Positions 54,521 through 61,509 of a stretch of 64,000 bases of DNA are shown here, in pieces; position 1 is the stretch's first letter, and each line of letters opens with the position of its first letter. The notes below the pieces were generated by a model. It searched no databases and was not told the DNA's origin. It saw nothing but the letters and a program-made list of their open reading frames with translations. The translations under genes were made by a program, and so were the position numbers. This stretch comes from Elizabethkingia bruuniana (lineage in GTDB: Bacteria > Bacteroidota > Bacteroidia > Flavobacteriales > Weeksellaceae), in the NCBI RefSeq assembly GCF_002024805.1, contig NZ_CP014337.1:310001-374000 (forward strand), given 5' to 3'.

Positions 54521-54574
54521 AATAAACAAAACGCCAATTGCGATTGTGTGGGCTTTGGTCTATCTTAGAATTAA

Positions 54575-54964
54575 TTATTTTTTGAGCTTTTTTATAAGCC
54601 TTTCTCTAAATAATTGTGTTATTAAAAAAGCTATTATAGCAAGTATAAATATATTTCGTTGCCTTTCATATGTAATAGCCCAATATATAAAAGGTGCACT
54701 TATTAAAATCCATTCTAATAAAAGTTTTAAGATAAGATTATTTTGATTAGGTAGGATTATAATTAAATCTAAAATAATAAGTACTAATATAAAGGCTATC
54801 CAAAACATTATACCGTAAAAACAAATACCTATTAAAGATGCTACCATTGCCTGAAAGACATTTCTCGAAATATTTGAGTCTATTAACCCATATATAGTGG
54901 TGTACAAAAATAATACTGTGAAAATACCAACAATATTTATCCAACTCGTTTTTAATATTTTCAT
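54575..54964 (-). CDS. Putative immunity protein, polytopic membrane (paralogue 1)
   Basis: A 129-residue protein with four to five membrane segments (WINIVGIFTVLFLYTTIYGL; ICFYGIMFWIAFILVLIILD; WILISAPFIYWAITY). It is a clear relative of the protein at 59361-59744; both follow the same toxin tip (PEPGTITFE / LEPGTITFE). A membrane immunity protein would fit a pore-forming or membrane-entering toxin. The tip's stop is 12 bases upstream. Confidence 0.7.
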   Translation of the reverse strand: MKILKTSWINIVGIFTVLFLYTTIYGLIDSNISRNVFQAMVASLIGICFYGIMFWIAFILVLIILDLIIILPNQNNLILKLLLEWILISAPFIYWAITYERQRNIFILAIIAFLITQLFRERLIKKLKK

Positions 54965-54976
54965 TTCTAATTATTT

Positions 54977-55030
54977 TTATATTTTCATTTCAAAAGTTAT
55001 AGTTCCTGGCTCGGGAATAGTAATGTCTGC
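54977..55030 (-). pseudogene. Displaced Rhs toxin C-terminal fragment (tip e)
   Basis: From the junction element, the minus strand reads on in frame through ADITIPEPGTITFEMKI to TAA. A sister copy is at 59757-59810. Both are followed by the related membrane immunity gene, which ties tip and immunity as one cassette. Confidence 0.65.
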
Positions 55031-55145
55031 TGGTGCGAGCGTCTCGCTCGTATCAATGTAAATATATTAAAAAACAAAGCTGCCTGAAAAGGCAGCTTGA
55101 TAAGTATTTTGTTAGTCGCGAGCCTTAGGCTCGCGCTAGCGAGGG
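55027..55145 (-). repeat. Junction element, copy 6 (well preserved)
   Basis: Right repeat GCTGGTGCGAGCGTCTCGCT, spacer ATCAATGTAAATATATT, central hairpin (55077-55098), GATAAGTATTTTGTTAGT, and left repeat GCGAGCCTTAGGCTCGCGCT. Its two ends are imperfect inverted repeats of each other. Confidence 0.85.
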
Positions 55146-55182
55146 ATCTTGCTTCTTATCATCAGATGTATCTTGGTTTTCA

Positions 55183-55626
55183 TCACTCAACACTATAAAT
55201 GTCAGAGTTTATTACAATTTTTGTGATCTCATAATTATTCTTGTAATAATATTCTATATTATTGCGAGTATATTCATCCCAATATATGAACGAGGAGATA
55301 TAGGAGTTATTTGTTTTTTTTATAGTAAAATCACTTCCTTTTCTATTATTTCCTTTTGAAATATGATAATTTCTAATATTAGACATCCATAAGGCACTAT
55401 CATTATTTATGGGAAATTTAGAATCAGATACATAAAATTCTCCCTGTTTCTTGATAAAATAAAATTCAATATTTCCTGACAAATCCTTAACAGTTATTTT
55501 ATCGCTGTCTTTTAAAGAGACCCTTAATATATTTTTATTATTCTTTTTGTTAATTAAATCAACACTATAATTCTTTTTGCATGAATATAGTGTGAATAAA
55601 GTTATTAATAATGCTATAATTCTCAT
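55183..55626 (-). CDS. Putative immunity lipoprotein (copy B of a recent duplicate)
   Basis: A 147-residue lipoprotein (lipobox LFTLYSC, Cys16), near-identical to 52358-52801, with 5 differing residues (Thr9 for Ile, Asp for Asn in KDSDKIT, Pro for Ser, His for Arg, Lys for Asn). The surrounding ~700 bases, from junction element to junction element, are duplicated with it. It follows a short tip ending TPLSDNNQ. Confidence 0.7.
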   Translation of the reverse strand: MRIIALLITLFTLYSCKKNYSVDLINKKNNKNILRVSLKDSDKITVKDLSGNIEFYFIKKQGEFYVSDSKFPINNDSALWMSNIRNYHISKGNNRKGSDFTIKKTNNSYISSFIYWDEYTRNNIEYYYKNNYEITKIVINSDIYSVE

Positions 55627-55672
55627 TTTTCTTTTAAAATATTATTGATTGTTATCCGATAATGGTGTTTTT

Positions 55673-55890
55673 CCCGATGTCGCGGATTTGTAATCCGTGC
55701 CTTCATTCTATCCCATAAAGATAACTTCAATATCCAATGCACTATCTAAATCTGGATAATTTCTGGCTGAACTAAAATAGTAACTTTATGCTTCGTTCGT
55801 ATCAATGTAAATATACTATGTTTAATAAAACAAGCTGCCTGAAAAGGCAGCTTGTTTGTGTTAATCACGAGTCAGGACCCATGCTAGAAG
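55673..55890 (-). repeat. Junction element, copy 7 (long form)
   Basis: The alternative module (55673-55790) with CGGATTTGTAATCCG and the conserved translation SSARNYPDLDSALDIEVI. The central hairpin is at 55832-55853; the left repeat after it is decayed (TCACGAGTCAGGACCCATGC). Confidence 0.75.
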
Positions 55891-55910
55891 GGATATATTA
55901 TTTTTTATTA

Positions 55911-56360
55911 TTAAAAATAATTTTGCCAAAAAAAGCCAGAAGCAGGAATGGAATCTAAGATAGATTTGCTTTGTGAATTGTTATCAATTTTCTGTTTTAG
56001 TTCAGACTCTTTTATATTATTAATAGGAAGGTTAATATATAATCTATTATTATGAATATTATTATTTAAGTATAGCACTAAAAACTGATTATTAATTTTT
56101 TTTTGAGCTATATTATAGGGTAAATTTCCTATTCCGCATACAGATTCATATTTTTTACCATTAACATTAAAAGTATATATATAATTATAACCACTACCTT
56201 TTCCATATCCTTTAATACTTTCGACTGTTCCAATAGCATATTGCCCTTTTTCCTTATAATTTATTTTATATTCTTGTTTAAATAAATAATCATATGAAAA
56301 TATGCACGCTAAAAAGATAGCTAACATTATTACTATATATTTTTTTAAAAAATTAATCAT
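55911..56360 (-). CDS. Putative immunity protein, membrane-anchored (DUF3592-like)
   Basis: A 149-residue protein with one N-terminal membrane anchor (YIVIMLAIFLACIFSYDYLF) and a small beta domain: GQYAIGTVESIKGYGKGSGYNYIYTFNVNGKKY, a pattern of DUF3592-like domains. Its ATG overlaps the end of the toxin fossil (stop at 56353-56355), so toxin and immunity were once translationally coupled. Confidence 0.65.
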   Translation of the reverse strand: MINFLKKYIVIMLAIFLACIFSYDYLFKQEYKINYKEKGQYAIGTVESIKGYGKGSGYNYIYTFNVNGKKYESVCGIGNLPYNIAQKKINNQFLVLYLNNNIHNNRLYINLPINNIKESELKQKIDNNSQSKSILDSIPASGFFWQNYF

Positions 56361-56463
56361 CTATTTTGTTTTTCTGATATGGTTCATTTAGATCTCTTAT
56401 TAATTTTTGCACATAGTATGCATTATAGCAAATATACTCAGGCTGTTTATTAGGTGTTTTAGG
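56353..56463 (-). pseudogene. Displaced Rhs toxin C-terminal fragment (tip g)
   Basis: A 36-codon open stretch bounded by stops, translating as PNKQPEYICYNAYYVQKLIR and on to NEPYQKNKIDD. The frame overlaps the following immunity start. It could be the last helix and tail of a toxin domain. Confidence 0.55.
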
Positions 56464-56494
56464 TTAATCATGAGCCAGAGGCTCGTGTTATCAT
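56452..56494 (-). repeat. Junction element, copy 8 (partial)
   Basis: Only the left part is recognised: TAGGTTAATCATGAGCCAGA followed by GGCTCGTGTTATC. The hairpin and right repeat are lost, replaced by the tip fossil. Confidence 0.55.
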
Positions 56495-56497
56495 TAA

Positions 56498-57070
56498 TTA
56501 CCAATATAGTTTAAAATCTTTTTTCTTTATAAACCATGATTGTGCAAAATAATCATCTTGATATAGATCATAATGGTTGGTATAAAAAAGATATATAATA
56601 GTTCTCTTTTGGACTAAGTTAAGGTCATTGTTTTTAAATATTAAGGAATGAGATTTAGATTTATATGTAAAATTATTCACTAAATAATTAACGCCCTTTT
56701 GTCTATAAGATTCTAAAATGATTTTATCCAATTTAATTAATGATTTATTTAAATCTAATTTTTTGAAATAATTAATAGGCATTTCATCTCTTAAATTTAA
56801 AAATTTGAATAAAAAATCATTTTTATTAATTTTATTTTTATAAAATTTTTCGAATATTTTATCGAGTTCCTCAATACTTAAATATCCTATAATATTTGCA
56901 GTATCAGTTTTTAAAAAAACATATTCTCGAACTTGTATAGTTTGTAATTTTCCATTATTGATATCAATATTTTTTGATAAACTTTTATAATTGTATAATA
57001 AATAAGAGTTTTCCTTATTACAGGAAAGAAGATTAAGTATCAATAAAAAAAGGAAGGTTAAATTTTTCAT
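56498..57070 (-). CDS. Putative immunity lipoprotein
   Basis: A 190-residue lipoprotein: lipobox LNLLSC (Cys17). The mature part is Lys/Asn-rich with IIGYLSIEELDKIFEKFYKNK and a C-terminal LFYTNHYDLYQDDYFAQSWF. I do not recognise a family. It begins 3 bases after the stop of tip h. Periplasmic location is likely. Confidence 0.6.
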   Translation of the reverse strand: MKNLTFLFLLILNLLSCNKENSYLLYNYKSLSKNIDINNGKLQTIQVREYVFLKTDTANIIGYLSIEELDKIFEKFYKNKINKNDFLFKFLNLRDEMPINYFKKLDLNKSLIKLDKIILESYRQKGVNYLVNNFTYKSKSHSLIFKNNDLNLVQKRTIIYLFYTNHYDLYQDDYFAQSWFIKKKDFKLYW

Positions 57071-57073
57071 AAT

Positions 57074-57166
57074 CTAAGGATTTATATTATTAGGAGGTTT
57101 GTTTAATCTTTTCTCATCAATTTTGCCACCATAATATTTCCTTAAAGGAATTTCGTTGGATTTCCC
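57074..57166 (-). pseudogene. Displaced Rhs toxin C-terminal fragment (tip h)
   Basis: A 30-codon minus-strand frame ending in KPPNNINP and TAG, preceded by SNEIPLRKYYGGKIDEKRL. Upstream the frame changes at a run of six G residues where it meets the junction element, so it is disrupted. Confidence 0.6.
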
Positions 57167-57171
57167 CCCTC

Positions 57172-57296
57172 CTCTGGTGCGAGCGTTTCGCTCGTATCAA
57201 TGTAAATATACTATATTTAAAAAACAAGCTGCCTGATAAGGCAGCTTATTAAGATATTTTTGATTAGTTCAGAGCCGGAGGCTCGTGCTATTGGGG
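57172..57296 (-). repeat. Junction element, copy 9
   Basis: Right repeat CTGGTGCGAGCGTTTCGCTC, spacer, hairpin (57226-57247, one loop change), and left repeat AGAGCCGGAGGCTCGTGCTA. Ends differ slightly from other copies. Confidence 0.8.
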
Positions 57297-57307
57297 ATGA
57301 ATTACTT

Positions 57308-57919
57308 CTACCATAATGCTATCCAAAAGATAATAGTTTTATGCAATTCACTTATTGCAATCCCTTTAGACATACCATTTTGTTTATTTAGTGGCATATA
57401 TGTATCTTTCTTTAAATCAAGATTTTTAAATTTTTGAATATCATTATTGTAATCTATTATGTAATAATCATAAGAAAGGTCATATAGTATCTTATTATTA
57501 AGATCTAAAAAATTTGGTATAGGATATTTAGACTCTTTATTTATAGTAATAATGTTATTAGTAAATTCACTAAATCCATCTATGACTTTCTCATTTTTAT
57601 TAATTATGTAAATTTCATTTCTATTAACCTTTTTTGGTTTAACACGATTTTTTGTAAAATTCTTTTTTAAAGAATCTATAACTCCTATCTTAACGTTATT
57701 TTCTAATAAATATAGATGAATATTATTGTTTTTAATATCTTCATTATAAGCAATAATTACATTGTTTCCTATTTTATTAGGAAAATGAGAAGTTAAACTA
57801 GTAAGAAAATTTTCTTTATGTTGTTTTAGAATTTCAGTGTTTTTGCTATTAAAATCATTTTTAACGCATGAAATTGTAATAATAAATATAAATAATTGTA
57901 TAAAACTGTTTAATTTCAT
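57308..57919 (-). CDS. Putative immunity lipoprotein partnered with the intact displaced toxin domain
   Basis: A 203-residue lipoprotein with lipobox-like FIITISC (Cys18). The mature part is Lys/Asn/Ile-rich: LNNKILYDLSYDYYIIDYNNDI and a C-terminal MSKGIAISELHKTIIF. The ATG (57919) shares one base with the stop of the displaced toxin domain upstream (TAATG), a direct sign of toxin-immunity coupling. It is the best-preserved displaced pair in the array. Confidence 0.7.
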   Translation of the reverse strand: MKLNSFIQLFIFIITISCVKNDFNSKNTEILKQHKENFLTSLTSHFPNKIGNNVIIAYNEDIKNNNIHLYLLENNVKIGVIDSLKKNFTKNRVKPKKVNRNEIYIINKNEKVIDGFSEFTNNIITINKESKYPIPNFLDLNNKILYDLSYDYYIIDYNNDIQKFKNLDLKKDTYMPLNKQNGMSKGIAISELHKTIIFWIALW

Positions 57920-58470
57920 TACTTTAAAATATTACTTAAAAAGTCAACAATATCTTTTATAATTGCAGCTCCTGTTTTTAATTTGTCACTAGTTCTAAGA
58001 TTTTTTAATTCAGCTGTATCATTATTTGACTGACCTTTAGGTTTTGTCAATGTATAAGTTATATTTCTAACTGAACTCCATTTGTCTGAATAAGTTATAT
58101 CTTTTTTATTTAATTCTTCTTTTTTGACGTATGTATATTGACTTTTGCCAATTTGCTCAATTGAAAAGTCTTTTAATGAAATTCTTTCTTCTCCCATGGG
58201 CCCACTACTTTCAATAGCACTTTCCTTAATTTTGACTCTTTCTGCACTTTCATAACCTTGTTTATGCATAAAGTCTTCGGATTGTTCAATTAAAACAGGA
58301 GTTTTACTATCAAGTATATTTTTACTTAATCCATATGATACTTTTCCCCCAAACATGTTATCTTTTCCCAATCGTTCAAAGTTATTTATATTCATGCCTG
58401 TTTTTCCTAATATTCCAGGTGTTAATTTTGAAACTCCCGATGTCGCAGATTTGTAATCCGTGCCTTCATT
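57919..58470 (-). pseudogene. Displaced Rhs toxin C-terminal domain, almost complete (tip i)
   Basis: A frame of about 183 codons open from 58470 to the stop at 57919. The first ATG (58395) would give 158 residues, MNINNFERLGKDNMF and on to AAIIKDIVDFLSNILK. Upstream it reads without break into the long-form junction element (NEGTDYKSATSG), where it begins behind a stop. It has no signal peptide and no family I recognise. It is probably a toxin domain cut off from its Rhs carrier; if it is translated from ATG 58395, the product would be a free toxin domain. Confidence 0.6.
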
Positions 58471-58560
58471 CTATCCCATAAAGATAACTTCAATATCCAA
58501 TGCACTATCTAAATCTGGATAATTTCTGGCTGAACTAAAATAGTAACTTTATATTTTGTT
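58436..58560 (-). repeat. Junction element, copy 10 (right module only)
   Basis: The alternative module with GATTTGTAATC and the SSARNYPDLDSALDIEVI translation is intact. The hairpin and left repeat are not seen; a short remnant (GCACTATCGGGC) lies near 58620. Confidence 0.65.
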
Positions 58561-58633
58561 GAAATTTTATGTTTTTTAATTTCATGTAATTATAATAAAA
58601 AAGTACTGTTATAAATTCGCACTATCGGGCTAT

Positions 58634-59176
58634 TTATTTATACCCAGGCTCCGTTGAATTGTCTCTAATTATTTTATAATTGTATTTTTCTTTATTCTTA
58701 AATAAAAATGATACATCCCCTTTAAATGATTTTGAAAAATTATAATCTGTTTTTGAAGGAGTTATTTTGTAAATAATTCCTTTAATTGCCATAGCTTCGA
58801 AGTTATCATTATAGGGCACCGTTAAGATATCACATGGCTTAATGTCTATTCTTGTTTTAAGTATATTATACTTTGCCTGATATGGCTTTGAAACTATAAA
58901 ATTCTTTTGAGCAAATTTTATACATCCTGTTTTTTCAATATATAATAAAGCTTTATTGATATTTATAGGAGATGCCACTAAAATTATTAAGCTATCTCTA
59001 TTTTGAAGAATATAAAAAGAACTATCAATATTTTTGCTTTCATACAACTCAAGAGTAGCTTCGTTAATAAGTTTATTCATATTATTGCTTTCAAAAATTC
59101 CTGTGTTCATAATTGCTGATCTAGCAGCACAGCTAAATAAGAGCAATATAGTTCCAAAATAAATTAATGCTTTCAA
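58634..59176 (-). CDS. Putative immunity lipoprotein
   Basis: A 180-residue lipoprotein with lipobox LLLFSC (Cys16). The start is TTG 59176, overlapping the stop of the preceding toxin tip (TTGA). Soluble part: NKLINEATLELYESKNIDSSF, IKPCDILTVPYNDNFEAMA. Not a family I recognise. Coupled to tip k. Confidence 0.65.
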   Translation of the reverse strand: MKALIYFGTILLLFSCAARSAIMNTGIFESNNMNKLINEATLELYESKNIDSSFYILQNRDSLIILVASPININKALLYIEKTGCIKFAQKNFIVSKPYQAKYNILKTRIDIKPCDILTVPYNDNFEAMAIKGIIYKITPSKTDYNFSKSFKGDVSFLFKNKEKYNYKIIRDNSTEPGYK

Positions 59177-59274
59177 TATCCTAAAGTTTTAAGGTTTAAC
59201 GATTTAATTGGTCCGATTTTTCTTTCACCCCCAGCATTAATTTCTCTTCCATTCTTTTTTGTAAGCCTTATTCT
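59173..59274 (-). pseudogene. Displaced Rhs toxin C-terminal fragment (tip k)
   Basis: A 33-codon frame: RIRLTKKNGREINAGGERKI then GPIKSLNLKTLGY, stop TGA overlapping the immunity start. The basic, glycine-containing style suits a nuclease end, but this is only a style argument. At its 5' side the frame is out of register with the junction element. Confidence 0.6.
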
Positions 59275-59370
59275 CCCGCTGGTGCGCGCGTCTCGCTCGT
59301 ATCAATATAAATATACTATGTTTGATAAGTATTTTTTTAGTCACGAGCCGGAGGCTCGCACTAGCGGGGG
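59275..59370 (-). repeat. Junction element, copy 11 (central hairpin deleted)
   Basis: Both terminal repeats are good (CCCGCTGGTGCGCGCGTCTC and GAGCCGGAGGCTCGCACTAG), but the AAGCTGCC hairpin between them is absent and the element is only 96 bases. The left repeat supplies the TAG stop of the immunity gene at 59361. Confidence 0.8.
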
Positions 59371-59744
59371 TCTTTGTTTATTAATTTATCTCTTAATAGC
59401 TGTGTAATCAAAAAAGTAATTATTGCAATTACATATAATGTTCTTTGTTCGGGATATTTTATTGCCCAATAAACAAAAGGGGAACTTATTACAATCCATT
59501 CAATAAGTAATTTTATTTTTAAGTTTTTTGGATTAGGAATAATCAATGCAGAATCTAATATTATTAACATTATTATAAAACCTACCCAAAACATTATGCC
59601 GTAAAGGCAAACTAACACAAATGCCCCAAATAAAGCTTGAATAAAAGTTGCAGGATAATTTATCCAAGAATTTAAAAAAGTATATAAAAATAATACTACA
59701 AATACTCCTAATATATTTATCCAATTAGTTTGTAATGTTTTCAT
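59361..59744 (-). CDS. Putative immunity protein, polytopic membrane (paralogue 2)
   Basis: A 127-residue protein with four to five membrane segments, plainly paralogous to 54575-54964 (shared YGIMFW, LIILD, EWI.ISSPF.YWA, ITFLITQL). The stop codon lies inside the junction element at 59361-59370. The same toxin tip (LEPGTITFE) precedes it by 12 bases. Confidence 0.7.
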   Translation of the reverse strand: MKTLQTNWINILGVFVVLFLYTFLNSWINYPATFIQALFGAFVLVCLYGIMFWVGFIIMLIILDSALIIPNPKNLKIKLLIEWIVISSPFVYWAIKYPEQRTLYVIAIITFLITQLLRDKLINKDPR

Positions 59745-59756
59745 TTCTAATTATTT

Positions 59757-59810
59757 TTATCTTATTATTTCAAAAGTTATAGTTCCAGGCTCGAGAATAA
59801 TAATATCTGC
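59757..59810 (-). pseudogene. Displaced Rhs toxin C-terminal fragment (tip l)
   Basis: In-frame continuation of the junction element to ADIIILEPGTITFEIIR and TAA, a near copy of tip e (54977-55030). It is followed 12 bases later by the paralogous immunity gene. Confidence 0.65.
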
Positions 59811-59929
59811 TGGTGCGCGCGTTTCGCTCGTATCAATGTAAATATACTATATTTAAAAAACAAGCTGCATGAAAAGGCGGCTTGATAAGTATTTTGTTAG
59901 TCACGAGCTAGAGGCTCGCGCTAGCGGGG
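59807..59929 (-). repeat. Junction element, copy 12
   Basis: Right repeat GCTGGTGCGCGCGTTTCGCT, spacer ATCAATGTAAATATACTATA, hairpin (59862-59883, two changes in the arms), GATAAGTATTTTGTTAGT, left repeat GAGCTAGAGGCTCGCGCTAG, GGGG. Confidence 0.85.
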
Positions 59930-59952
59930 AAATTTACAAAATAATCATATTA

Positions 59953-60240
59953 TTAAATCAAAGCAAAGGAATAAAATAAAAATATTAGCAAAGGAATACA
60001 CAGTATAAGATTCCAATAATTTCTTTTATAATTTGTTAAGAATTTAATTGAAAAATATAAAAATATAATTGTGCCTATTATATTTAGTGGAAATGAAATA
60101 AAAATATAAATATTCTTAGCTAATCCACTGTAGGTGCTTATTACTTCTAATTTATCTATTAATAGATAAATTAGAAAGTTTATCATAAATATTGCTAAGG
60201 AAATATATGCAATATTATTTATTTTTATCTCTTTTTCCAT
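59953..60240 (-). CDS. Putative immunity protein (small membrane protein)
   Basis: A 95-residue protein from ATG 60240 with three hydrophobic segments (IAYISLAIFMINFLIYLLI; IYIFISFPLNIIGTIIFLYF; LILCIPLLIFLFYSFALI). The frame can start at TTG 60249, overlapping the tip stop. The tip left is only RYNYN, so the toxin is unknown. Immunity is inferred from position. Confidence 0.6.
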   Translation of the reverse strand: MEKEIKINNIAYISLAIFMINFLIYLLIDKLEVISTYSGLAKNIYIFISFPLNIIGTIIFLYFSIKFLTNYKRNYWNLILCIPLLIFLFYSFALI

Positions 60241-60263
60241 TGTAGTCAATTATAATTATATCT

Positions 60264-60386
60264 CCCCGCTGGTGCGAGCGTTTCGCTCGTATCAATGTAA
60301 ATATATTAAAAAACAAAGCTGCCTGAAAAGGCAGCTTGATAACTATTTTTGTATTTGTCACGAGCCAGAGGCTCGCGCTAGCGGGA
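60264..60386 (-). repeat. Junction element, copy 13 (well preserved)
   Basis: CCCCGCTGGTGCGAGCGTTT at the right, hairpin (60316-60337) and GAGCCAGAGGCTCGCGCTAG, CGGG at the left. Its ends are the clearest inverted pair in the array. Confidence 0.87.
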
Positions 60387-60396
60387 GGATTTAATA

Positions 60397-60798
60397 TTAT
60401 AAAACATCAATCCAATCTTTATTCATGTAGTTCTCAACCTCTTTATAGTCTTCAGATATTTTTTTTACAATTTCAAAGTTTTGCTCCCATTTATTAGAGC
60501 TTATTAGTCTTTGAAAAATATATAAAATATCATTATTAGAAAACAGTATGAAATATGAAGTTAATTCATCTTCTTTAATGCTTATTATATTAGTGTTTTC
60601 TTCTGGAATTTCAATTTTTTTCCAATTATATTGATTTAAAATATCTGCATTATCAGTTACGTTAAAACTAGCTGAATCAAAATAAAGATATTTATTTTCA
60701 ATAAACTCAACTAGTAATTTCAAATTATATATTTCATTTTTATCATCATAGAAATATATGTTCTTTACTTTAAAATCCTTTATTTGAGATATGATCAT
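60397..60798 (-). CDS. Putative immunity protein, cytosolic
   Basis: A 133-residue protein; I place the start at ATG 60798 (MIISQIKDFKVKNIYF), one base after the tip stop at 60800-60802. The longer frame from 60894 overlaps the toxin fossil in another frame and is unlikely. The body (YFDSASFNVTDNADILNQYNWKKI; YFILFSNNDILYIFQRLI) has no signal or membrane segment. Unknown family. Confidence 0.65.
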   Translation of the reverse strand: MIISQIKDFKVKNIYFYDDKNEIYNLKLLVEFIENKYLYFDSASFNVTDNADILNQYNWKKIEIPEENTNIISIKEDELTSYFILFSNNDILYIFQRLISSNKWEQNFEIVKKISEDYKEVENYMNKDWIDVL

Positions 60799-60799
60799 T

Positions 60800-60964
60800 T
60801 TATTGATTATTGTAGTGTCCGATAGTTGTTGCGTTTTTTCTTGCATCATTCCAATGTTTTTTTGCTTCTGGGCTATTTTTATTAAGAAGCACATTCATAA
60901 ATTCCCCCGCTGGTGCGAGCATCTCGCTTGTATCATTTGTGATAACTTCAATATCCAATGCATT
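60800..60964 (-). pseudogene. Displaced Rhs toxin C-terminal fragment (tip n)
   Basis: A minus-strand frame of 54 codons running from the long-form module (NALDIEVITNDTSEMLAPAG) straight into FMNVLLNKNSPEAKKHWNDA and on to GHYNNQ, stop. It joins both junction modules and a tip in one frame, with an upstream stop. The immunity ATG follows after one base. Confidence 0.65.
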
Positions 60965-61090
60965 ATCCAATCTGTTGAACTAAAATGGTAACTTTAAGCT
61001 TGTGTTACTATTATCAATGTAAACATATTATAAAACAAGCTGCCAGAAAAGGCTGCTTTGTTATGTATTTTGTTAGTCACGAGCTATAGT
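60904..61090 (-). repeat. Junction element, copy 14 (chimera of both forms)
   Basis: The right repeat of the short form (CCCGCTGGTGCGAGCATCTC) is followed by a piece of the long form (GATAACTTCAATATCCAATG, then CATTATCCAATC), then the hairpin (61037-61058) and a left repeat broken after GTCACGAGCTATAG. Confidence 0.7.
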
Positions 61091-61130
61091 TCAGGGTTAA
61101 TAGATACTTTTGCAGATTGTTTTATTTTCA

Positions 61131-61487
61131 TTATACACATCTGGAAAATATCTTTTTATAGTTTGGTAAATGTTGAATTTTTTTATTGTCTAAAAAATCT
61201 ATTACCTTATAAACATAAGACGAGTCAAATAATTCAAAAGGATTATAAATAATGATAACTTTTTTTATAGAATTTATCTTATTTACAAATAGAAAGAATT
61301 CTAAACTATCTTTGGCGTTATCAACTACACAATCTTTTAATAAGTCATAAATATTTAAATTATTTGAAAGGTTGGTAAATTGACAACATGTAGAGTAAGG
61401 ACAACTTCCCAAATAAAATATGTCTGTAAAATTGTGTAACTCTTGCTGACCAACACTTTCTTTTAAAAAATTATACCATGTGTCCAT
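61131..61487 (-). CDS. Putative immunity protein, cytosolic
   Basis: A 118-residue protein with no signal. A cysteine-rich middle (YLGSCPYSTCCQFTNLS) could be a small metal site; the C-terminal half carries VNKINSIKKVIIIYNPFELFD. Only a two-codon tip remains upstream (GK, stop), 15 bases before its ATG. Immunity inferred from position. Confidence 0.55.
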   Translation of the reverse strand: MDTWYNFLKESVGQQELHNFTDIFYLGSCPYSTCCQFTNLSNNLNIYDLLKDCVVDNAKDSLEFFLFVNKINSIKKVIIIYNPFELFDSSYVYKVIDFLDNKKIQHLPNYKKIFSRCV

Positions 61488-61509
61488 TTTATTTAATCTT
61501 GATTATTTA

